Assembly: GCF_013375935.1 (NCBI RefSeq) | Contig: NZ_CP056117.1 | Location: forward strand, 248,001 to 312,000 | Direction of reading: 5' to 3' | Length of the DNA stretch: 64,000 bases | Origin: Enterobacter cloacae | GTDB lineage: Bacteria > Pseudomonadota > Gammaproteobacteria > Enterobacterales > Enterobacteriaceae | In this document: in pieces, positions 1 to 10,125 of the stretch | Layout: the number at the start of each line of letters is the position of its first letter | How positions within the stretch are numbered: the stretch's first letter is position 1 | Position numbers and translations under genes: made by a program | Notes under the pieces: generated by a model | Database searches by the model: none | Told to the model about the DNA's origin: nothing | The model's input: the letters and a program-made list of their open reading frames with translations, nothing else

Positions 1-1311
1 CGCCAGGGGCGCCATATTCTGCGGGTGCTCTACTACCGTCCGATGAAAAATCTGCTGCCCGGCACGGCGCTGCGCCGCTCTGAAACCCACATGGCCCGGC
101 AGATATTCAGCGGCTTGACGAAAATAAATGAGGAAAATGGGGAACTGGAAGCGGATATTGCCCACCACTGGCAGCAGCTGTCCCCGCTGCACTGGCGCTT
201 CTTTTTACGCCCCGGGATCCACTTCCACCACGGACGCGAGCTGGAGATGCGGGACGTCATCGGCTCCCTGGAGCGGGCCCGCACGCTCCCGCTCTATTCG
301 CATATCGCGCGGATCCACTCCCCGACGGCCTGGACGCTGGACATTGAGCTGTCGCAGCCGGACAAATGGCTTCCGTGGCTGCTGGGCTATGTGCCCTCGA
401 TGATCCTGCCCGGCGAGTGGGGATCGCTCAACAATTTTGCCAGCCTGCCGATCGGTACGGGCCCCTACTCCGTTTCGCGCAATAACAATAATCAGCTCAA
501 GATCCGCGCCTTTGATGACTATTTTGGCTATCGGGCGCTGATCGACGAAGTTAACGTCTGGGTATTACCTGATCTTAACGAGGAGCTGAGCGCAGGCCTG
601 ACGCTGGAAGGGCCAACAACAAGCGAAAAGGCTTTCGAAAGTCGCCTGGAAGAGGGGTGTTATTACCTGCTCTTTGATAGCCGCAGCCATCGCGGCGCAA
701 ACCACGACGTTCGCAAGTGGATCAGCCATATTCTGGCCCCTGCTAACCTGATTTATCATGCAGAGGAGCAATACCAGACGTGGTGGTTCCCGGCCTATGG
801 CCTGCTCCCGCGCTGGCACCATGCTCAGCCGGTGCGCAGTGAAAAACCTGCCGGGCTTGAGACCATCACCCTCAGCTATTACCGCGATCACATTGAGCAC
901 CGGTTTATCGCAAGGATCATGAGTAAGCTGCTGGCGGCCGAGGGCGTGACGCTGGCGATACAGGAAGTGGATTATGATGAATGGCACCGCGGTGACGTCG
1001 TCAGCGATATCTGGCTCAACAGCGCAAACTTCACGCTGCCGCTTGATTTCTCACTCTTTTCTCACCTGTATGAAGTGCCGCTCATTCAGCACTGCATCAA
1101 CCGGGACTGGCAGCAGGACGCCGCGCGGTGGCGGGCGGGAGAAATGGATCTGGCCGCCTGGTGTCAGGAGCTGCTGGCCGGGCAGACGATCGTACCGCTG
1201 ATCCACCACTGGCTGCTGATCCAGGGGCAGCGCAGCATGCGCGGCCTGCGGATGAATACCCTGGGCTGGTTTGATTTTAAATCCGCCTGGTTTGCGCCGC
1301 CGGAGCCATAA
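1..1311 (+). CDS. sgrR: SgrR-type transcriptional regulator, 3' part (5' end outside window)
   Basis: The reading frame is open from base 1, so the N-terminus, where family members carry the winged-helix DNA-binding domain, lies outside the window. About 436 codons are visible out of roughly 550 in E. coli SgrR. The visible part is the solute-binding-protein-like domain (SBP_bac_5 type), starting with a conserved [12 protein letters not shown]-like stretch and ending in APPEP. SgrR senses glucose-phosphate stress and activates the small RNA gene sgrS, which in E. coli lies divergently upstream of sgrR and so would be off the left edge. Its position directly before thiBPQ is the same as in E. 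coli. The GTG at 25 is not the true start. Identification is from sequence memory and synteny. Confidence 0.93.
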   Translation, partial: RQGRHILRVLYYRPMKNLLPGTALRRSETHMARQIFSGLTKINEENGELEADIAHHWQQLSPLHWRFFLRPGIHFHHGRELEMRDVIGSLERARTLPLYSHIARIHSPTAWTLDIELSQPDKWLPWLLGYVPSMILPGEWGSLNNFASLPIGTGPYSVSRNNNNQLKIRAFDDYFGYRALIDEVNVWVLPDLNEELSAGLTLEGPTTSEKAFESRLEEGCYYLLFDSRSHRGANHDVRKWISHILAPANLIYHAEEQYQTWWFPAYGLLPRWHHAQPVRSEKPAGLETITLSYYRDHIEHRFIARIMSKLLAAEGVTLAIQEVDYDEWHRGDVVSDIWLNSANFTLPLDFSLFSHLYEVPLIQHCINRDWQQDAARWRAGEMDLAAWCQELLAGQTIVPLIHHWLLIQGQRSMRGLRMNTLGWFDFKSAWFAPPEP

Positions 1312-1349
1312 CGCTTTCGTAATATTCACCAAATCATTACAATAGCGCC

Positions 1350-1437
1350 GTTCTCAACGGGGTGCTGCATCACTGATGTGCGCTGAGATAATACCCGTCG
1401 AACCTGATCCGGATAACGCCGGCGAAGGGATTTGAGG
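1350..1437 (+). promoter_or_regulatory. TPP riboswitch (THI element) upstream of thiBPQ
   Basis: The 168-bp gap between sgrR and thiB contains the conserved thiamine pyrophosphate aptamer signatures in the right order: a GGGGTGC-like 5' strand near 1358-1365, CTGAGA at 1383-1388, the ACCTGATC core at 1402-1409, and the closing GCGAAGGGA segment near 1423-1431. It ends about 45 bases before the thiB GTG. TPP binding is expected to repress expression of the transporter. I did not resolve an intrinsic terminator, so control of translation initiation is the more likely mechanism; that last point is inference. Confidence 0.93.
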
Positions 1438-1479
1438 CTGTCTCTCAAAATCCTTTGCCACTCAACCCTGAGGTGCAAA

Positions 1480-2463
1480 GTGTTAAAAAACGTTCTTCCT
1501 CTGCTGGCGCTGTTTGCGCTGCCTGTTTTTGCCAAGCCCGTGCTCACGGTTTACACCTATGACTCTTTCTCCGCCGACTGGGGCCCCGGCCCGGCGGTTA
1601 AAAAAGCCTTTGAGGCCGACTGCGGCTGCGAGCTGAAGTTCGTGGCGCTGGAAGATGGCGTGTCGCTGCTTAACCGTCTGCGCATGGAAGGGAAAAACAG
1701 CAAAGCCGACGTGGTGCTCGGGCTGGATAACAACCTGCTGGAAGCCGCCACGCAAACCCGATTGTTTGCTAAAAGCGGCGTTGCGGCAGAGGCCGTTAAG
1801 GTGCCTGGCGGCTGGAAAAACGAGACCTTCGTTCCCTTTGATTACGGCTACTTTGCTTTCGTCTACGACAAAAACAAGCTGAAAAACCCGCCGAAAAGCC
1901 TGAAAGAGCTGGTCGAAAGCGACCAGAAATGGCGCGTAATTTATGAAGATCCGCGTACCAGCACCCCGGGCCTTGGCCTGCTGCTGTGGATGCAAAAGGT
2001 CTACGGGGATAAAACGGCGGAAGCGTGGCAGAAGCTGGCCGCCAAAACCGTGACCGTCACCAAAGGCTGGAGCGAGGCCTACGGCCTGTTCCTGAAAGGG
2101 GAAAGCGATCTTGTACTGAGCTACACCACCTCCCCGGCCTACCACATTATTGCCGAGAAGAAAGACAATTACGCTGCCGCGAACTTTGCTGAAGGGCATT
2201 ATCTGCAGGTGGAAGTGGCGGCGCGCACCGCCGCCAGCAAACAGCCGGAGCTGGCCGAAAAATTCCTGAAATTTATGGTTTCACCGGCATTCCAGAACGC
2301 CATTCCGACAGGCAACTGGATGTACCCGGTGACTGACGTTGCGCTGCCGCCGGGCTTTGAGCAGCTGAACAAACCGCAAACCTCGCTGGAGTTTACGCCG
2401 CAGCAGGTTGCTGCCCAGCGCGCCGCATGGATAAGTGAATGGCAACGCGCCGTCAGCCGCTGA
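1480..2463 (+). CDS. thiB: Thiamine/TPP ABC transporter periplasmic binding protein
   Basis: Periplasmic solute-binding protein that captures thiamine, TMP and TPP for the ThiPQ permease. I chose the GTG at 1480, giving 327 residues, the same length as E. coli ThiB. An upstream ATG at 1432 would place the start inside the riboswitch. The protein starts with a short signal peptide (LKNVLPLLALFALPVFA, cleavage near residue 18) followed by KPVLTVYTYDSF, the mature N-terminus typical of the family. The body is collinear with E. coli ThiB to the [10 protein letters not shown] end. The gene is first in thiBPQ; its last 25 bases overlap thiP. Regulation by the TPP riboswitch at 1350-1437 is expected. 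Confidence 0.96.
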   Translation: MLKNVLPLLALFALPVFAKPVLTVYTYDSFSADWGPGPAVKKAFEADCGCELKFVALEDGVSLLNRLRMEGKNSKADVVLGLDNNLLEAATQTRLFAKSGVAAEAVKVPGGWKNETFVPFDYGYFAFVYDKNKLKNPPKSLKELVESDQKWRVIYEDPRTSTPGLGLLLWMQKVYGDKTAEAWQKLAAKTVTVTKGWSEAYGLFLKGESDLVLSYTTSPAYHIIAEKKDNYAAANFAEGHYLQVEVAARTAASKQPELAEKFLKFMVSPAFQNAIPTGNWMYPVTDVALPPGFEQLNKPQTSLEFTPQQVAAQRAAWISEWQRAVSR

Positions 2464-4049
2464 TCGCCGGCTGGTTACTCCCGGGACTGCTCGCCGCCAT
2501 GCTGATGGTGGCGGTCAGCCTGGGCGCATTCCTTGCGCTGTGGTTTAACGCGCCGGAGAGCGATCTGCTCGCGCTCTGGCACGACGGCTATCTCTGGCAC
2601 GTTATCCGCTTCTCCTTCTGGCAGGCGTTTATCTCCGCGCTGCTGTCGACGATCCCGGCAATTTTTCTCGCCCGCGCCCTGTATCGACGGCGTTTTCCCG
2701 GCAGGCAGGCCCTGCTGCGCCTGTGCGCCATGACGCTGATCCTCCCCGTGCTGGTCGCGGTGTTTGGCATCCTGAGCGTTTACGGCAGGCAGGGCTGGCT
2801 GGCATCCCTGTTCAGCCTGCTTGGCCTGGAGTGGACCTTCTCTCCCTACGGGCTGCAGGGCATTCTGCTGGCGCACGTTTTCTTCAACATGCCGATGGCA
2901 ACGCGCCTCTTTTTGCAGGCCCTGGAAAACATTCCCGGCGAGCAGCGCCAGATTGCCGCCCAGCTCGGCATGCGCGGCTGGTCGTTCTTCCGCTTTGTCG
3001 AATGGCCCTGGCTGCGACGCCAGATTGCCCCGGTTGCCGCGCTGATCTTTATGCTCTGCTTCGCCAGCTTTGCGACCGTGCTCTCTCTCGGCGGCGGGCC
3101 GCAGGCCACCACGATTGAGCTGGCTATCTATCAGGCGTTAAGTTACGACTACGATCCTGGCCGCGCCGCGCTGCTGGCCATCGTACAGATGATTTGCTGT
3201 CTGGCGCTGGTGTTATTGAGCCAGCGTCTGAGCAAAGCGATCCCCGCAGGAAGCAATAACATTACCGGCTGGCGCGATCCGCAGGACAGCCTGCACAGCC
3301 GCATCACGGATGTGATGCTGATCGCACTGGCCCTCCTGCTTCTGCTCCCGCCGCTGCTGGCCGTCATCGCTGATGGGCTGAATAGCAATGTGCTGTCGGT
3401 ATTGCAACAGCCTGTCCTGTGGCAGGCTACGTGGACCTCGTTGCGCATCGCGCTGGCAGCCGGGCTGGTCTGCGTGCTCCTGACCATGATGCTGCTCTGG
3501 AGCAGCCGCGAGCTTTATGCGCGCCATGCCCGCAAGGCCGGACACGCGCTGGAGCTGACGGGCATGCTGATTCTGGCAATGCCCGGCATCGTGCTGGCGA
3601 CCGGTTTCTTTTTACTGTTTAACAGCACCATCGGCCTGCCGGAAAGCGCCGACGGGATCGTTATCTTTACCAACGCCCTCATGGCTATCCCGTATGCGCT
3701 TAAGGTGCTGGAAAACCCGATGCGGGATGTGAACAGCCGGTATAGCGTCCTGTGTCAGTCCCTTGGGATAGCAGGCTGGCGGCGTTTGAAGGTGGTCGAG
3801 CTACGCGCCCTGAAGCGCCCGCTCGCCCAGGCGCTGGCCTTCGCCTGCGTGCTGTCGATTGGCGATTTTGGCGCAGTGGCCCTCTTTGGCAACGAAGATT
3901 TCCGCACGCTGCCGTTCTGGCTTTATCAGCAAATTGGCTCTTACCGCAGCCAGGACGGTGCCGTCACGGCGCTGCTGCTGCTGATCCTGTGCTTTGCCTT
4001 ATTTACCGTTATCGAAAAACTTCCGGGGCGTGATGCTAAAACTGACTGA
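2439..4049 (+). CDS. thiP: Thiamine/TPP ABC transporter permease
   Basis: Inner-membrane permease of the thiamine importer. It has 536 residues, the same as E. coli ThiP. It is a duplicated BPD_transp_1 protein with two sets of hydrophobic segments, about residues 10-270 and 290-525. Each half carries an EAA-like loop for contact with the ATPase: in the first half around the [12 protein letters not shown] segment and in the second around [12 protein letters not shown]. The ATG at 2439 lies inside thiB, and the 3' end overlaps thiQ by 17 bases, so the three genes are likely translationally coupled. Confidence 0.95.
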   Translation: MATRRQPLIAGWLLPGLLAAMLMVAVSLGAFLALWFNAPESDLLALWHDGYLWHVIRFSFWQAFISALLSTIPAIFLARALYRRRFPGRQALLRLCAMTLILPVLVAVFGILSVYGRQGWLASLFSLLGLEWTFSPYGLQGILLAHVFFNMPMATRLFLQALENIPGEQRQIAAQLGMRGWSFFRFVEWPWLRRQIAPVAALIFMLCFASFATVLSLGGGPQATTIELAIYQALSYDYDPGRAALLAIVQMICCLALVLLSQRLSKAIPAGSNNITGWRDPQDSLHSRITDVMLIALALLLLLPPLLAVIADGLNSNVLSVLQQPVLWQATWTSLRIALAAGLVCVLLTMMLLWSSRELYARHARKAGHALELTGMLILAMPGIVLATGFFLLFNSTIGLPESADGIVIFTNALMAIPYALKVLENPMRDVNSRYSVLCQSLGIAGWRRLKVVELRALKRPLAQALAFACVLSIGDFGAVALFGNEDFRTLPFWLYQQIGSYRSQDGAVTALLLLILCFALFTVIEKLPGRDAKTD

Positions 4050-4734
4050 TGTAACCTGGCTTTACGAGCACCTGCCTATGCGCTTTACCCTCTCCGTTCG
4101 CCAGGGTGAGCGTATTGCGGTGCTTGGCCCAAGCGGTGCCGGAAAAAGTACCCTGCTCAATTTAATTGCCGGTTTCTTGCAGCCTGCCAGCGGATCGATA
4201 GCGATCGATAATCGTGATTTTACCCACGCCCCTCCGGCTATACGTCCGGTGTCGATGCTGTTTCAGGAAAACAACCTGTTCAATCACCTCACGGTGTGGC
4301 AGAACATCGCGCTGGGGATGGATCCGGGGCTGAAGCTCAATACCGCGCAGCGGCAGAAGCTGGGAGCAATCGCTGAACAAATGGGCCTGTCCTCGCTTGT
4401 CGACAGGCTGCCCGGCGAACTCTCCGGCGGCCAGCGCCAGCGGGTGGCGCTGGCGCGTTGCCTGGTGCGCGAACGGCCGCTGCTGCTGCTCGACGAACCT
4501 TTCTCGGCGCTCGACCCGGCCCTGCGCCAGGAGATGCTCTCGCTGGTGGAGGAGGTTTGCCAGCGCCAGCAGATTGCGATGCTGATGGTCTCGCACAGCA
4601 TTGAGGATGCCGCGCGCATCGCGCCGCGATCGGTGGTGATCGCGGAGGGACGGATTTTGTGGGATGGAGAAACAGAAGAACTTCTGAGTGGTAACACGGG
4701 GGCGTCTTCATTGTTGGGCATTCGTGCGGTCTGA
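4033..4734 (+). CDS. thiQ: Thiamine/TPP ABC transporter ATPase
   Basis: ATP-binding subunit that powers thiamine import with ThiB and ThiP. Walker [10 protein letters not shown] is at residues 32-40, the Q-loop region follows in [10 protein letters not shown], the signature LSGGQ is near residues 130-134, and Walker B LLLLDEP is near 150-156. I chose the ATG at 4033 because it gives [11 protein letters not shown], the family N-terminus, and about 233 residues. An upstream in-frame ATG at 3994 lies deep in thiP. It is the last gene of the operon and converges on yabI. Confidence 0.95.
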   Translation: MLKLTDVTWLYEHLPMRFTLSVRQGERIAVLGPSGAGKSTLLNLIAGFLQPASGSIAIDNRDFTHAPPAIRPVSMLFQENNLFNHLTVWQNIALGMDPGLKLNTAQRQKLGAIAEQMGLSSLVDRLPGELSGGQRQRVALARCLVRERPLLLLDEPFSALDPALRQEMLSLVEEVCQRQQIAMLMVSHSIEDAARIAPRSVVIAEGRILWDGETEELLSGNTGASSLLGIRAV

Positions 4735-4748
4735 CGCCCTCACCCTGG

Positions 4749-4769
4749 CCCTCTCCCACGGGGAGAGGG
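4749..4769. terminator. Hairpin between convergent thiQ and yabI
   Basis: A perfect 9-bp inverted repeat, CCCTCTCCC / GGGAGAGGG with a 3-base loop, lies in the 43-bp gap between the converging thiQ and yabI stops. There is no strong T run on either side. It may be a transcript-end hairpin or one copy of a dispersed CCCTCACCC...CCCTCTCCC-type intergenic element. Confidence 0.55.
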
Positions 4770-4777
4770 AAAACTTC

Positions 4778-5545
4778 TTAACGGCTCACCACCTTCAACA
4801 GGATCTCGCCGTACACCGGCATCAGCGGATGGCGAATCAATGCCACCAGCGCCACCACCGCAACGCCCAGCGTCAGCGGCGCCAGCCACATCAGGCGAGC
4901 GCGCGGGAGATAGCGCGTCAGGCGATCGACGCTGGCTTTTGCGCTGCGCCACAGCCGCCAGCAGAGCCAGGCCGCCAGCCAGAGCAGCACCGCCGTTGCC
5001 AGCAGCAGCCACTTAAACTCACCGCTTTGCATACCGTCAGGAATATCAATGGCCGCGCCCGCGAGGATCCCCGGCAGGAAGTAGAACGGCGGCCAGAAGA
5101 CGCAGCCGATGATGTTCGGCACCACGAATTTCGCGACGGGCAGATCCAGCATGCCGGCAACCATCGGCACCAGCGGACGCGTTGGCCCGACAAAACGCCC
5201 CACGAGGATAGTAAACATGCTGTGCTGGTGCAGGGCGTGCTCGGTCTTATCCAGCAGCGCTTTGTGTTTTTTCAAAAACGACCAGCGGTGCAGCGGCTTC
5301 TTAAAGCGCCAGCCCAGCCAGAAGGAGATCCAGTCCCCCAGAAAACAGCCGATCGTACCGGCCAGCCACGCCTGCCAGAAATTGACCTCACCGCTGCCAA
5401 TCAGCGCTCCAAGCCCCGCCATCAGTACGGTGCCGGGCAGGATCAGCCCGACCAGCGCCAGCGATTCGAGAAACGCCACCAGCGTTACCGCGATGAGCGA
5501 ATACATAACGGACTGGGTAATAAAATGTTCCAGCAATGCCTGCAT
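4778..5545 (-). CDS. yabI: DedA-family inner-membrane protein YabI
   Basis: Multi-pass membrane protein of 255 residues (E. coli YabI about 254). The DedA/SNARE-associated domain covers about residues 20-170. Visible landmarks are the ESLALVGLILPG segment near residue 26-37, the GDWISFWLG motif near 70, and the GRFVGPTRPLVPMVAG segment with its conserved arginines, where family members act in envelope lipid (undecaprenyl-phosphate or phospholipid) translocation. A C-terminal extension of two more hydrophobic segments distinguishes YabI from the shorter DedA proteins. The gene follows araC on the same strand, as in E. coli. Its precise substrate is not deducible here. Confidence 0.92.
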   Translation of the reverse strand: MQALLEHFITQSVMYSLIAVTLVAFLESLALVGLILPGTVLMAGLGALIGSGEVNFWQAWLAGTIGCFLGDWISFWLGWRFKKPLHRWSFLKKHKALLDKTEHALHQHSMFTILVGRFVGPTRPLVPMVAGMLDLPVAKFVVPNIIGCVFWPPFYFLPGILAGAAIDIPDGMQSGEFKWLLLATAVLLWLAAWLCWRLWRSAKASVDRLTRYLPRARLMWLAPLTLGVAVVALVALIRHPLMPVYGEILLKVVSR

Positions 5546-5673
5546 AACTATTCCGGTCAGAAAACGAATCAGCGATTCTGCTTAGCGCCCTGCACCGCGT
5601 CAAGGCAACAATTGTCTGAATAGTTTACAGGGTGCTTTCTGAGTTCACCTGTATGTTTAGCTTTTTTTACCGA

Positions 5674-6519
5674 TTATTCACATCCAGCGCGAAATTCACT
5701 GGGGCTGGCGCCAGTGCATTTTTTAAATACGCGGGAAAAATAGAGCTGATCTTCAAAGCCCACGTTGCGCCCGACGGTAGCAATAGGCATTCGGGTGGTG
5801 CTGAGCAGCAGTTTCGCCTGGCTGATGCGCTGATCCTCACGCCAGCTCAGCACGCTGACGCCAAGCTGCTGGCGAAACAGATGCGACAGGCGTGACGGCG
5901 ACAGGCAGACGTGCTGGGCGACGCTGGCGATATCAAACTGGCTGTCCGCCAGGTGGTCGCTGATGTACTGGCAGGCGTCACGCACGCGGTTGTCCAGCGG
6001 CGGGTTAAGCGACTCGTTGATGGCCTCCATGCGCCGCAGCAGCACCTGCTCCAGCAGGTTAATGGCCAGCAGTTCGGCATAGCGCCCGCCCGCCTGCCCC
6101 GCCTCTATAATCTGCGCGAAAAGTTCACGGAACTGTGCCAGATGCGCTTCATCCGGACGATAAAAGCCGGTATGGGCGAAAATGGCCGGCCACGACAGCC
6201 ACTCCTGCCAGTAGGCGCGCGGACGGAAATAGACCCACTGGTGATACCACTCTTTGGCGTCCGGGTGACGTCCGTAGTGGTGGATCTCCCCGGGGGGAAA
6301 CAGCAGCATATCGCCGGGACGGCAGACGAATTGCCGATCGCCGTTTTTGATCACCCCCTCCCCGCGTACGGTAAGGTTCAAAATATACCCTTTCATGCCG
6401 AGCGGTCGATCGACGTAAAAATCGAGATAACCCTCGGCCTCAATTGGCGTCAGCCCCGCCACCAGATGGGCGTTAAATGAGTAGCCCGGCAGTAAGGGAT
6501 CGTTTTGCGGTTCGGCCAT
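5674..6519 (-). CDS. araC: Arabinose operon regulator AraC
   Basis: Dual activator and repressor of araBAD that loops DNA without arabinose and activates with it. The ATG at 6519 gives [15 protein letters not shown], the known N-terminal arm, and 281 residues. E. coli AraC is about 292; the protein here stops at SEFRAGCE, lacking the variable tail, as I recall for Salmonella AraC. The cupin-like arabinose-binding and dimerisation domain occupies about residues 15-165, with two AraC-type helix-turn-helix motifs at about 195-275. An in-frame ATG at 6555 is disfavoured because it falls in the araO2 region of the leader. The gene is divergent from araB and shares the 6520-6856 control region. Confidence 0.96.
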   Translation of the reverse strand: MAEPQNDPLLPGYSFNAHLVAGLTPIEAEGYLDFYVDRPLGMKGYILNLTVRGEGVIKNGDRQFVCRPGDMLLFPPGEIHHYGRHPDAKEWYHQWVYFRPRAYWQEWLSWPAIFAHTGFYRPDEAHLAQFRELFAQIIEAGQAGGRYAELLAINLLEQVLLRRMEAINESLNPPLDNRVRDACQYISDHLADSQFDIASVAQHVCLSPSRLSHLFRQQLGVSVLSWREDQRISQAKLLLSTTRMPIATVGRNVGFEDQLYFSRVFKKCTGASPSEFRAGCE

Positions 6520-6546
6520 AGATTCAGTTCTCCCAAGGGTCCTGAA

Positions 6547-6564
6547 GGAAACCAATTGTCCATA
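6547..6564. promoter_or_regulatory. araO2 operator (distal AraC site)
   Basis: The stretch containing AAACCAATTGTCCATA matches the E. coli araO2 half-site and sits in the araC leader. Its centre is about 211 bp from the centre of araI1 at 6758-6775, the spacing known from E. coli to allow the repression loop. The call rests on remembered site sequence and this spacing. Confidence 0.8.
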
Positions 6565-6693
6565 TCGTTAAAAGCAGTATAAAAAGGGGCCGCGAAAAGA
6601 TCCAAAAAGCATCACGCTTCTTTTACGTCCGCCATGTTTCAGCCTTTTCCCCTGATTTATCTGCCGACAGGGGCAGATAAGCAGTAACAAAAG

Positions 6694-6726
6694 TGTCTAT
6701 AAGTACGGCAGAAATGTCCACATTGA
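6694..6726. promoter_or_regulatory. araO1 operator region
   Basis: The segment starting TGTCTATAAG and ending GTCCACATTGA is very close to the E. coli araO1 pair of AraC half-sites, located between araO2 and the CRP site. In E. coli AraC bound here autoregulates its own transcription. Confidence 0.72.
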
Positions 6727-6728
6727 AT

Positions 6729-6751
6729 ATTTGCACGGCGTCACACTTTCC
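6729..6751. promoter_or_regulatory. CRP-cAMP site of the ara control region
   Basis: TTTGCACGGCGTCACACTTT is close to the E. coli ara CRP site, with a TGCAC half-site and a TCACA half-site separated as in the TGTGA-N6-TCACA consensus. It lies between araO1 and araI, consistent with catabolite control of araBAD and araC. Confidence 0.8.
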
Positions 6752-6757
6752 GTTGCT

Positions 6758-6822
6758 ACAGCAATTTTATCCATAAGATTAGCGGATCCTGCCTGACGAT
6801 TTTTGTCCCCAGTCTCTAATGT
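6758..6822 (+). promoter_or_regulatory. araI1-araI2 and pBAD promoter
   Basis: araI1 (6758-6775, core GCAATTTTATCCATA) and araI2 (6779-6796, core AGCGGATCC) match the E. coli AraC half-sites. The pBAD -35 CTGACG (6793-6798) overlaps I2 and is followed after 18 bp by a -10 TAATGT (6817-6822). The araB ATG at 6857 lies 35 bases after the -10, with TGGAGC as its ribosome-binding site. With arabinose, AraC on I1-I2 would recruit RNA polymerase. Confidence 0.85.
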
Positions 6823-6856
6823 TCTTTCATACCTGTTTTCTGGATGGAGCAACACC

Positions 6857-8566
6857 ATGGCAATTGCAATTGGCCTCGATTTTGGCAGCGACTCGGTTCG
6901 CGCGCTGGCAGTGGACTGTACGACTGGCCAGGAGATAGCAACCAGCGTTGAGTGGTACCCGCGCTGGCAAGAGGGGCGCTACTGCGATGCGCCGAATAAC
7001 CAGTTCCGCCACCACCCGCGTGATTACATTGAATCTATGGAAGCGGCGATGAAAGCCGTGCTGGCTGAACTGACGGATGCCCAGCGGGCCGACGTGGTGG
7101 GGATTGGCGTCGACAGCACCGGTTCAACGCCGGCCCCGGTTGATGCCGAAGGCCGCGTGCTGGCGCTGCGCCCGGAGTTTGCCGACAACCCGAACGCCAT
7201 GTTCGTGCTGTGGAAAGACCATACCGCCGTGGAAGAGGCGGAAGCCATCACCCGCCTGTGCCATGAGCCAGGCCACACCGACTACTCCCGCTACATCGGT
7301 GGGATTTACTCCAGCGAATGGTTCTGGGCCAAGATCCTTCACGTTACCCGCGCGGACGCTTCGGTTGCGCAGGCGGCGGCATCATGGATTGAGCTGTGCG
7401 ACTGGGTGCCTGCCCTGCTCTCCGGCACCACCCGCCCGCAGGATATCCGCCGCGGCCGCTGTAGCGCCGGGCATAAATCCCTGTGGCATGAAAGCTGGGG
7501 CGGCCTGCCTCCAGCCGCGTTCTTCGACGAGCTCGACCCGATTATCAACAAGAACCTGACATATCCGCTGTTTACCGACACCTTCACCGCCGATATTCCG
7601 GTCGGCACGCTCTGCGAAGAGTGGGCAAAGCGCCTCGGCCTGCCGCAAAACGTGGCGATCTCCGGCGGCGCGTTTGACTGCCACATGGGCGCCGTGGGCG
7701 CGGGTGCGCAGCCCAATACGCTGGTGAAAGTGATCGGCACCTCTACATGCGACATTCTGACGGCGGACAAAACGACCGTTGGCGACCGCGCGGTGAAGGG
7801 TATCTGCGGCCAGGTTGACGGCAGCGTGGTGCCGGACTTCATCGGCCTCGAAGCCGGTCAGTCCGCTTTCGGCGACATCTACGCCTGGTTTGGCCGCGTG
7901 CTCGGCTGGCCGCTGGATCGCCTGGCGGCGGCGCATCCCGAGCTGAAAACCCAGATTGACGAGAGCAAAAAACAGCTTCTGCCGCAGCTCACGGAGGCCT
8001 GGGCAAAAAATCCGTCTCTCGATCACCTGCCGGTAGTGCTGGACTGGTTTAACGGTCGCCGCACGCCGTTTGCGAACCAGCGTCTGAAAGGGGTGATTAC
8101 CGACCTCAACCTGGCGACCGACGCGCCGGCGCTGTTTGGTGGCCTGATTGCAGCCACCGCATTCGGCGCGCGCGCCATCATGGAGTGCTTCACCGAACAG
8201 GGCATCGACGTAAACAACGTGATGGCTCTGGGCGGTATCGCCCGTAAAAACCCGGTGATCATGCAGGCCTGCTGCGACGTGCTCAACCGTCCGCTGCAGA
8301 TTGTGGCCTCCGATCAGTGCTGTGCGCTGGGCGCGGCGATTTTCGCGGCCGTGGCCGCAGGCGTTCATGCCGATATTCCGACCGCGCAACGGCATATGGC
8401 GAGCGCCGTCGAAACCACGCTCCAGCCGCGTGCCGGACAGGCACAACGCTTCGAACAGCTTTATCAGCGCTACCAGCAATGGGCAAAAAGCGCCGAACTT
8501 CACTATCTCCCTGTCGCCGCCCCGGCCAAACGCACCGCGGACACTACGGCAACCCTGACCCATTAA
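6857..8566 (+). CDS. araB: Ribulokinase
   Basis: FGGY-family carbohydrate kinase that phosphorylates L-ribulose to L-ribulose 5-phosphate, step two of arabinose catabolism. The ATG at 6857 gives [20 protein letters not shown], with the phosphate-binding [10 protein letters not shown] loop, and 569 residues (E. coli about 566). An in-frame ATG at 6803 lies inside pBAD and is rejected. N-terminal FGGY domain covers roughly residues 4-285. The C-terminal ATPase domain holds the GGIARKNP segment near residue 459. First gene of araBAD, 10 bases before araA. Confidence 0.96.
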   Translation: MAIAIGLDFGSDSVRALAVDCTTGQEIATSVEWYPRWQEGRYCDAPNNQFRHHPRDYIESMEAAMKAVLAELTDAQRADVVGIGVDSTGSTPAPVDAEGRVLALRPEFADNPNAMFVLWKDHTAVEEAEAITRLCHEPGHTDYSRYIGGIYSSEWFWAKILHVTRADASVAQAAASWIELCDWVPALLSGTTRPQDIRRGRCSAGHKSLWHESWGGLPPAAFFDELDPIINKNLTYPLFTDTFTADIPVGTLCEEWAKRLGLPQNVAISGGAFDCHMGAVGAGAQPNTLVKVIGTSTCDILTADKTTVGDRAVKGICGQVDGSVVPDFIGLEAGQSAFGDIYAWFGRVLGWPLDRLAAAHPELKTQIDESKKQLLPQLTEAWAKNPSLDHLPVVLDWFNGRRTPFANQRLKGVITDLNLATDAPALFGGLIAATAFGARAIMECFTEQGIDVNNVMALGGIARKNPVIMQACCDVLNRPLQIVASDQCCALGAAIFAAVAAGVHADIPTAQRHMASAVETTLQPRAGQAQRFEQLYQRYQQWAKSAELHYLPVAAPAKRTADTTATLTH

Positions 8567-8576
8567 GGACACGATG

Positions 8577-10078
8577 ATGACCATTTTTAATAATTATGAA
8601 GTGTGGTTTGTGATTGGCAGCCAGCATCTGTACGGACCGGAAGCGCTACAGCAGGTGACGAAACACGCGGAGCACGTTGTTAACGCCATGAACGCCGAAG
8701 CCAAACTGCCGTGCAAACTGGTGTTAAAGCCGCTGGGGACCACCCCGATGAAATCACCAACATCTGCCGTGACGCCAACTACGACGACAAATGCGCCGGT
8801 CTGGTGGTGTGGCTTCACACCTTCTCACCGGCCAAAATGTGGATCAACGGCCTGGCCATCCTCAACAAGCCGCTGCTGCAGTTCCACACCCAGTTCAATG
8901 CCTCCCTGCCGTGGGACAGCATCGACATGGACTTCATGAACCTGAACCAGACCGCGCACGGCGGCCGCGAATTCGGCTTCATCGGCGCGCGTATGCGTCA
9001 GCAGCATGCGGTCGTGACCGGCCACTGGCAGGACGGTCAGGCGCAGCAGCGTATCGGCGCCTGGATGCGTCAGGCGGTCTCTAAGCAGGATACCCGTCAC
9101 CTTAAAGTGGTGCGTTTCGGCGACAACATGCGTGAAGTTGCCGTAACCGACGGCGACAAAGTGGCCGCGCAGATCAAGTTCGGCTTCTCCGTGAATACCT
9201 GGGCGGTGGGCGACCTGGTGCAGGTGGTGAATGACATCAGCGATGGCGACGTGAACGCGCTGGTAGACGAATACGAAAGCAGCTACCGCCTGACGCCTGC
9301 GGCACAAATTAACGGCGACAAGCGCCAGAACGTGCTGGACGCGGCGCGCATTGAGCTGGGCATGAAGCGCTTCCTGGAACAGGGCGGCTTCCACGCCTTT
9401 ACCACTACCTTTGAAGATCTCCACGGCCTGAAGCAGCTACCGGGCCTGGCGGTACAACGCCTGATGCAGCAGGGCTACGGCTTTGCGGGCGAAGGCGACT
9501 GGAAAACTGCCGCTCTGCTTCGCATCATGAAGGTGATGTCGACCGGTCTGCAGGGCGGCACCTCCTTTATGGAGGACTATACCTACCACTTCGAGAACGG
9601 TAACGATCTGGTGCTCGGCTCGCACATGCTGGAAGTGTGCCCCTCCATCGCGGTTGAAGAGAAGCCGATCCTCGACGTACAGCACCTCGGCATCGGCGGC
9701 AAGGCGGACCCGGCTCGTCTGATCTTCAACACCCGTACCGGCCCGGCCATCAACGCCAGCCTGATCGACCTCGGCGATCGTTTCCGCCTGCTGGTGAACT
9801 GCGTCGATGCGGTTGAAACCCCGCACTCCCTGCCAAAACTGCCGGTCGCGAACGCCCTGTGGAAAGCACAGCCTGACCTGCCAACCGCGTCAGAAGCGTG
9901 GATCGTGGCGGGCGGCGCGCACCACACCGTCTTCAGCCACGCGCTGGATCTTAACGACATGCGTCAGTTCGCCGAGCTGCACGATATCGAGCTGACCGTT
10001 ATCGATAACGATACCCGCCTGCCTGCCTTTAAGGACGCGCTGCGCTGGAACGAAGTCTATTACGGTTCAAAACGTTAA
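8577..10078 (+). pseudogene. araA: L-arabinose isomerase gene with a one-base deletion
   Basis: The intact enzyme converts L-arabinose to L-ribulose. Frame one runs from the ATG at 8577 ([10 protein letters not shown]) and matches AraA up to [10 protein letters not shown]. It then loses homology. AraA sequence resumes in the next frame as [14 protein letters not shown] and continues unbroken to YYGSKR. The jump is at about 8746-8748, where CCCCGATGAA would need one more G (CCG GAT GAA). The whole span is 1502 nt, exactly one base short of the 500-codon E. coli gene. Everything downstream is well conserved, so the lesion is recent or is a sequence error. I prefer the ATG at 8577 to that at 8574 because it lies 7 bases from AAGGA. 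Confidence 0.93.
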
Positions 10079-10087
10079 GTACGGAGA

Positions 10088-10113
10088 GCCCGGCGGCGCA
10101 GCGCTTGCCGGGC
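10088..10113. repeat. REP-like palindrome between araA and araD
   Basis: GCCCGGCGGCGCAGCGC followed by TTGCCGGGC forms a GC-rich imperfect stem of the enterobacterial REP/PU type, placed in the 47-bp araA-araD gap. It lies just upstream of the araD ribosome-binding site GGAGA and may stabilise or segment the araBAD mRNA. Confidence 0.65.
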
Positions 10114-10125
10114 CTGGAGACAGCA

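Noticed and set aside
4688-5623. A 311-codon plus-strand frame opposite yabI
   Set aside because: Gln/Arg/His-rich with no recognisable motif; yabI on the other strand is a clear full-length gene.
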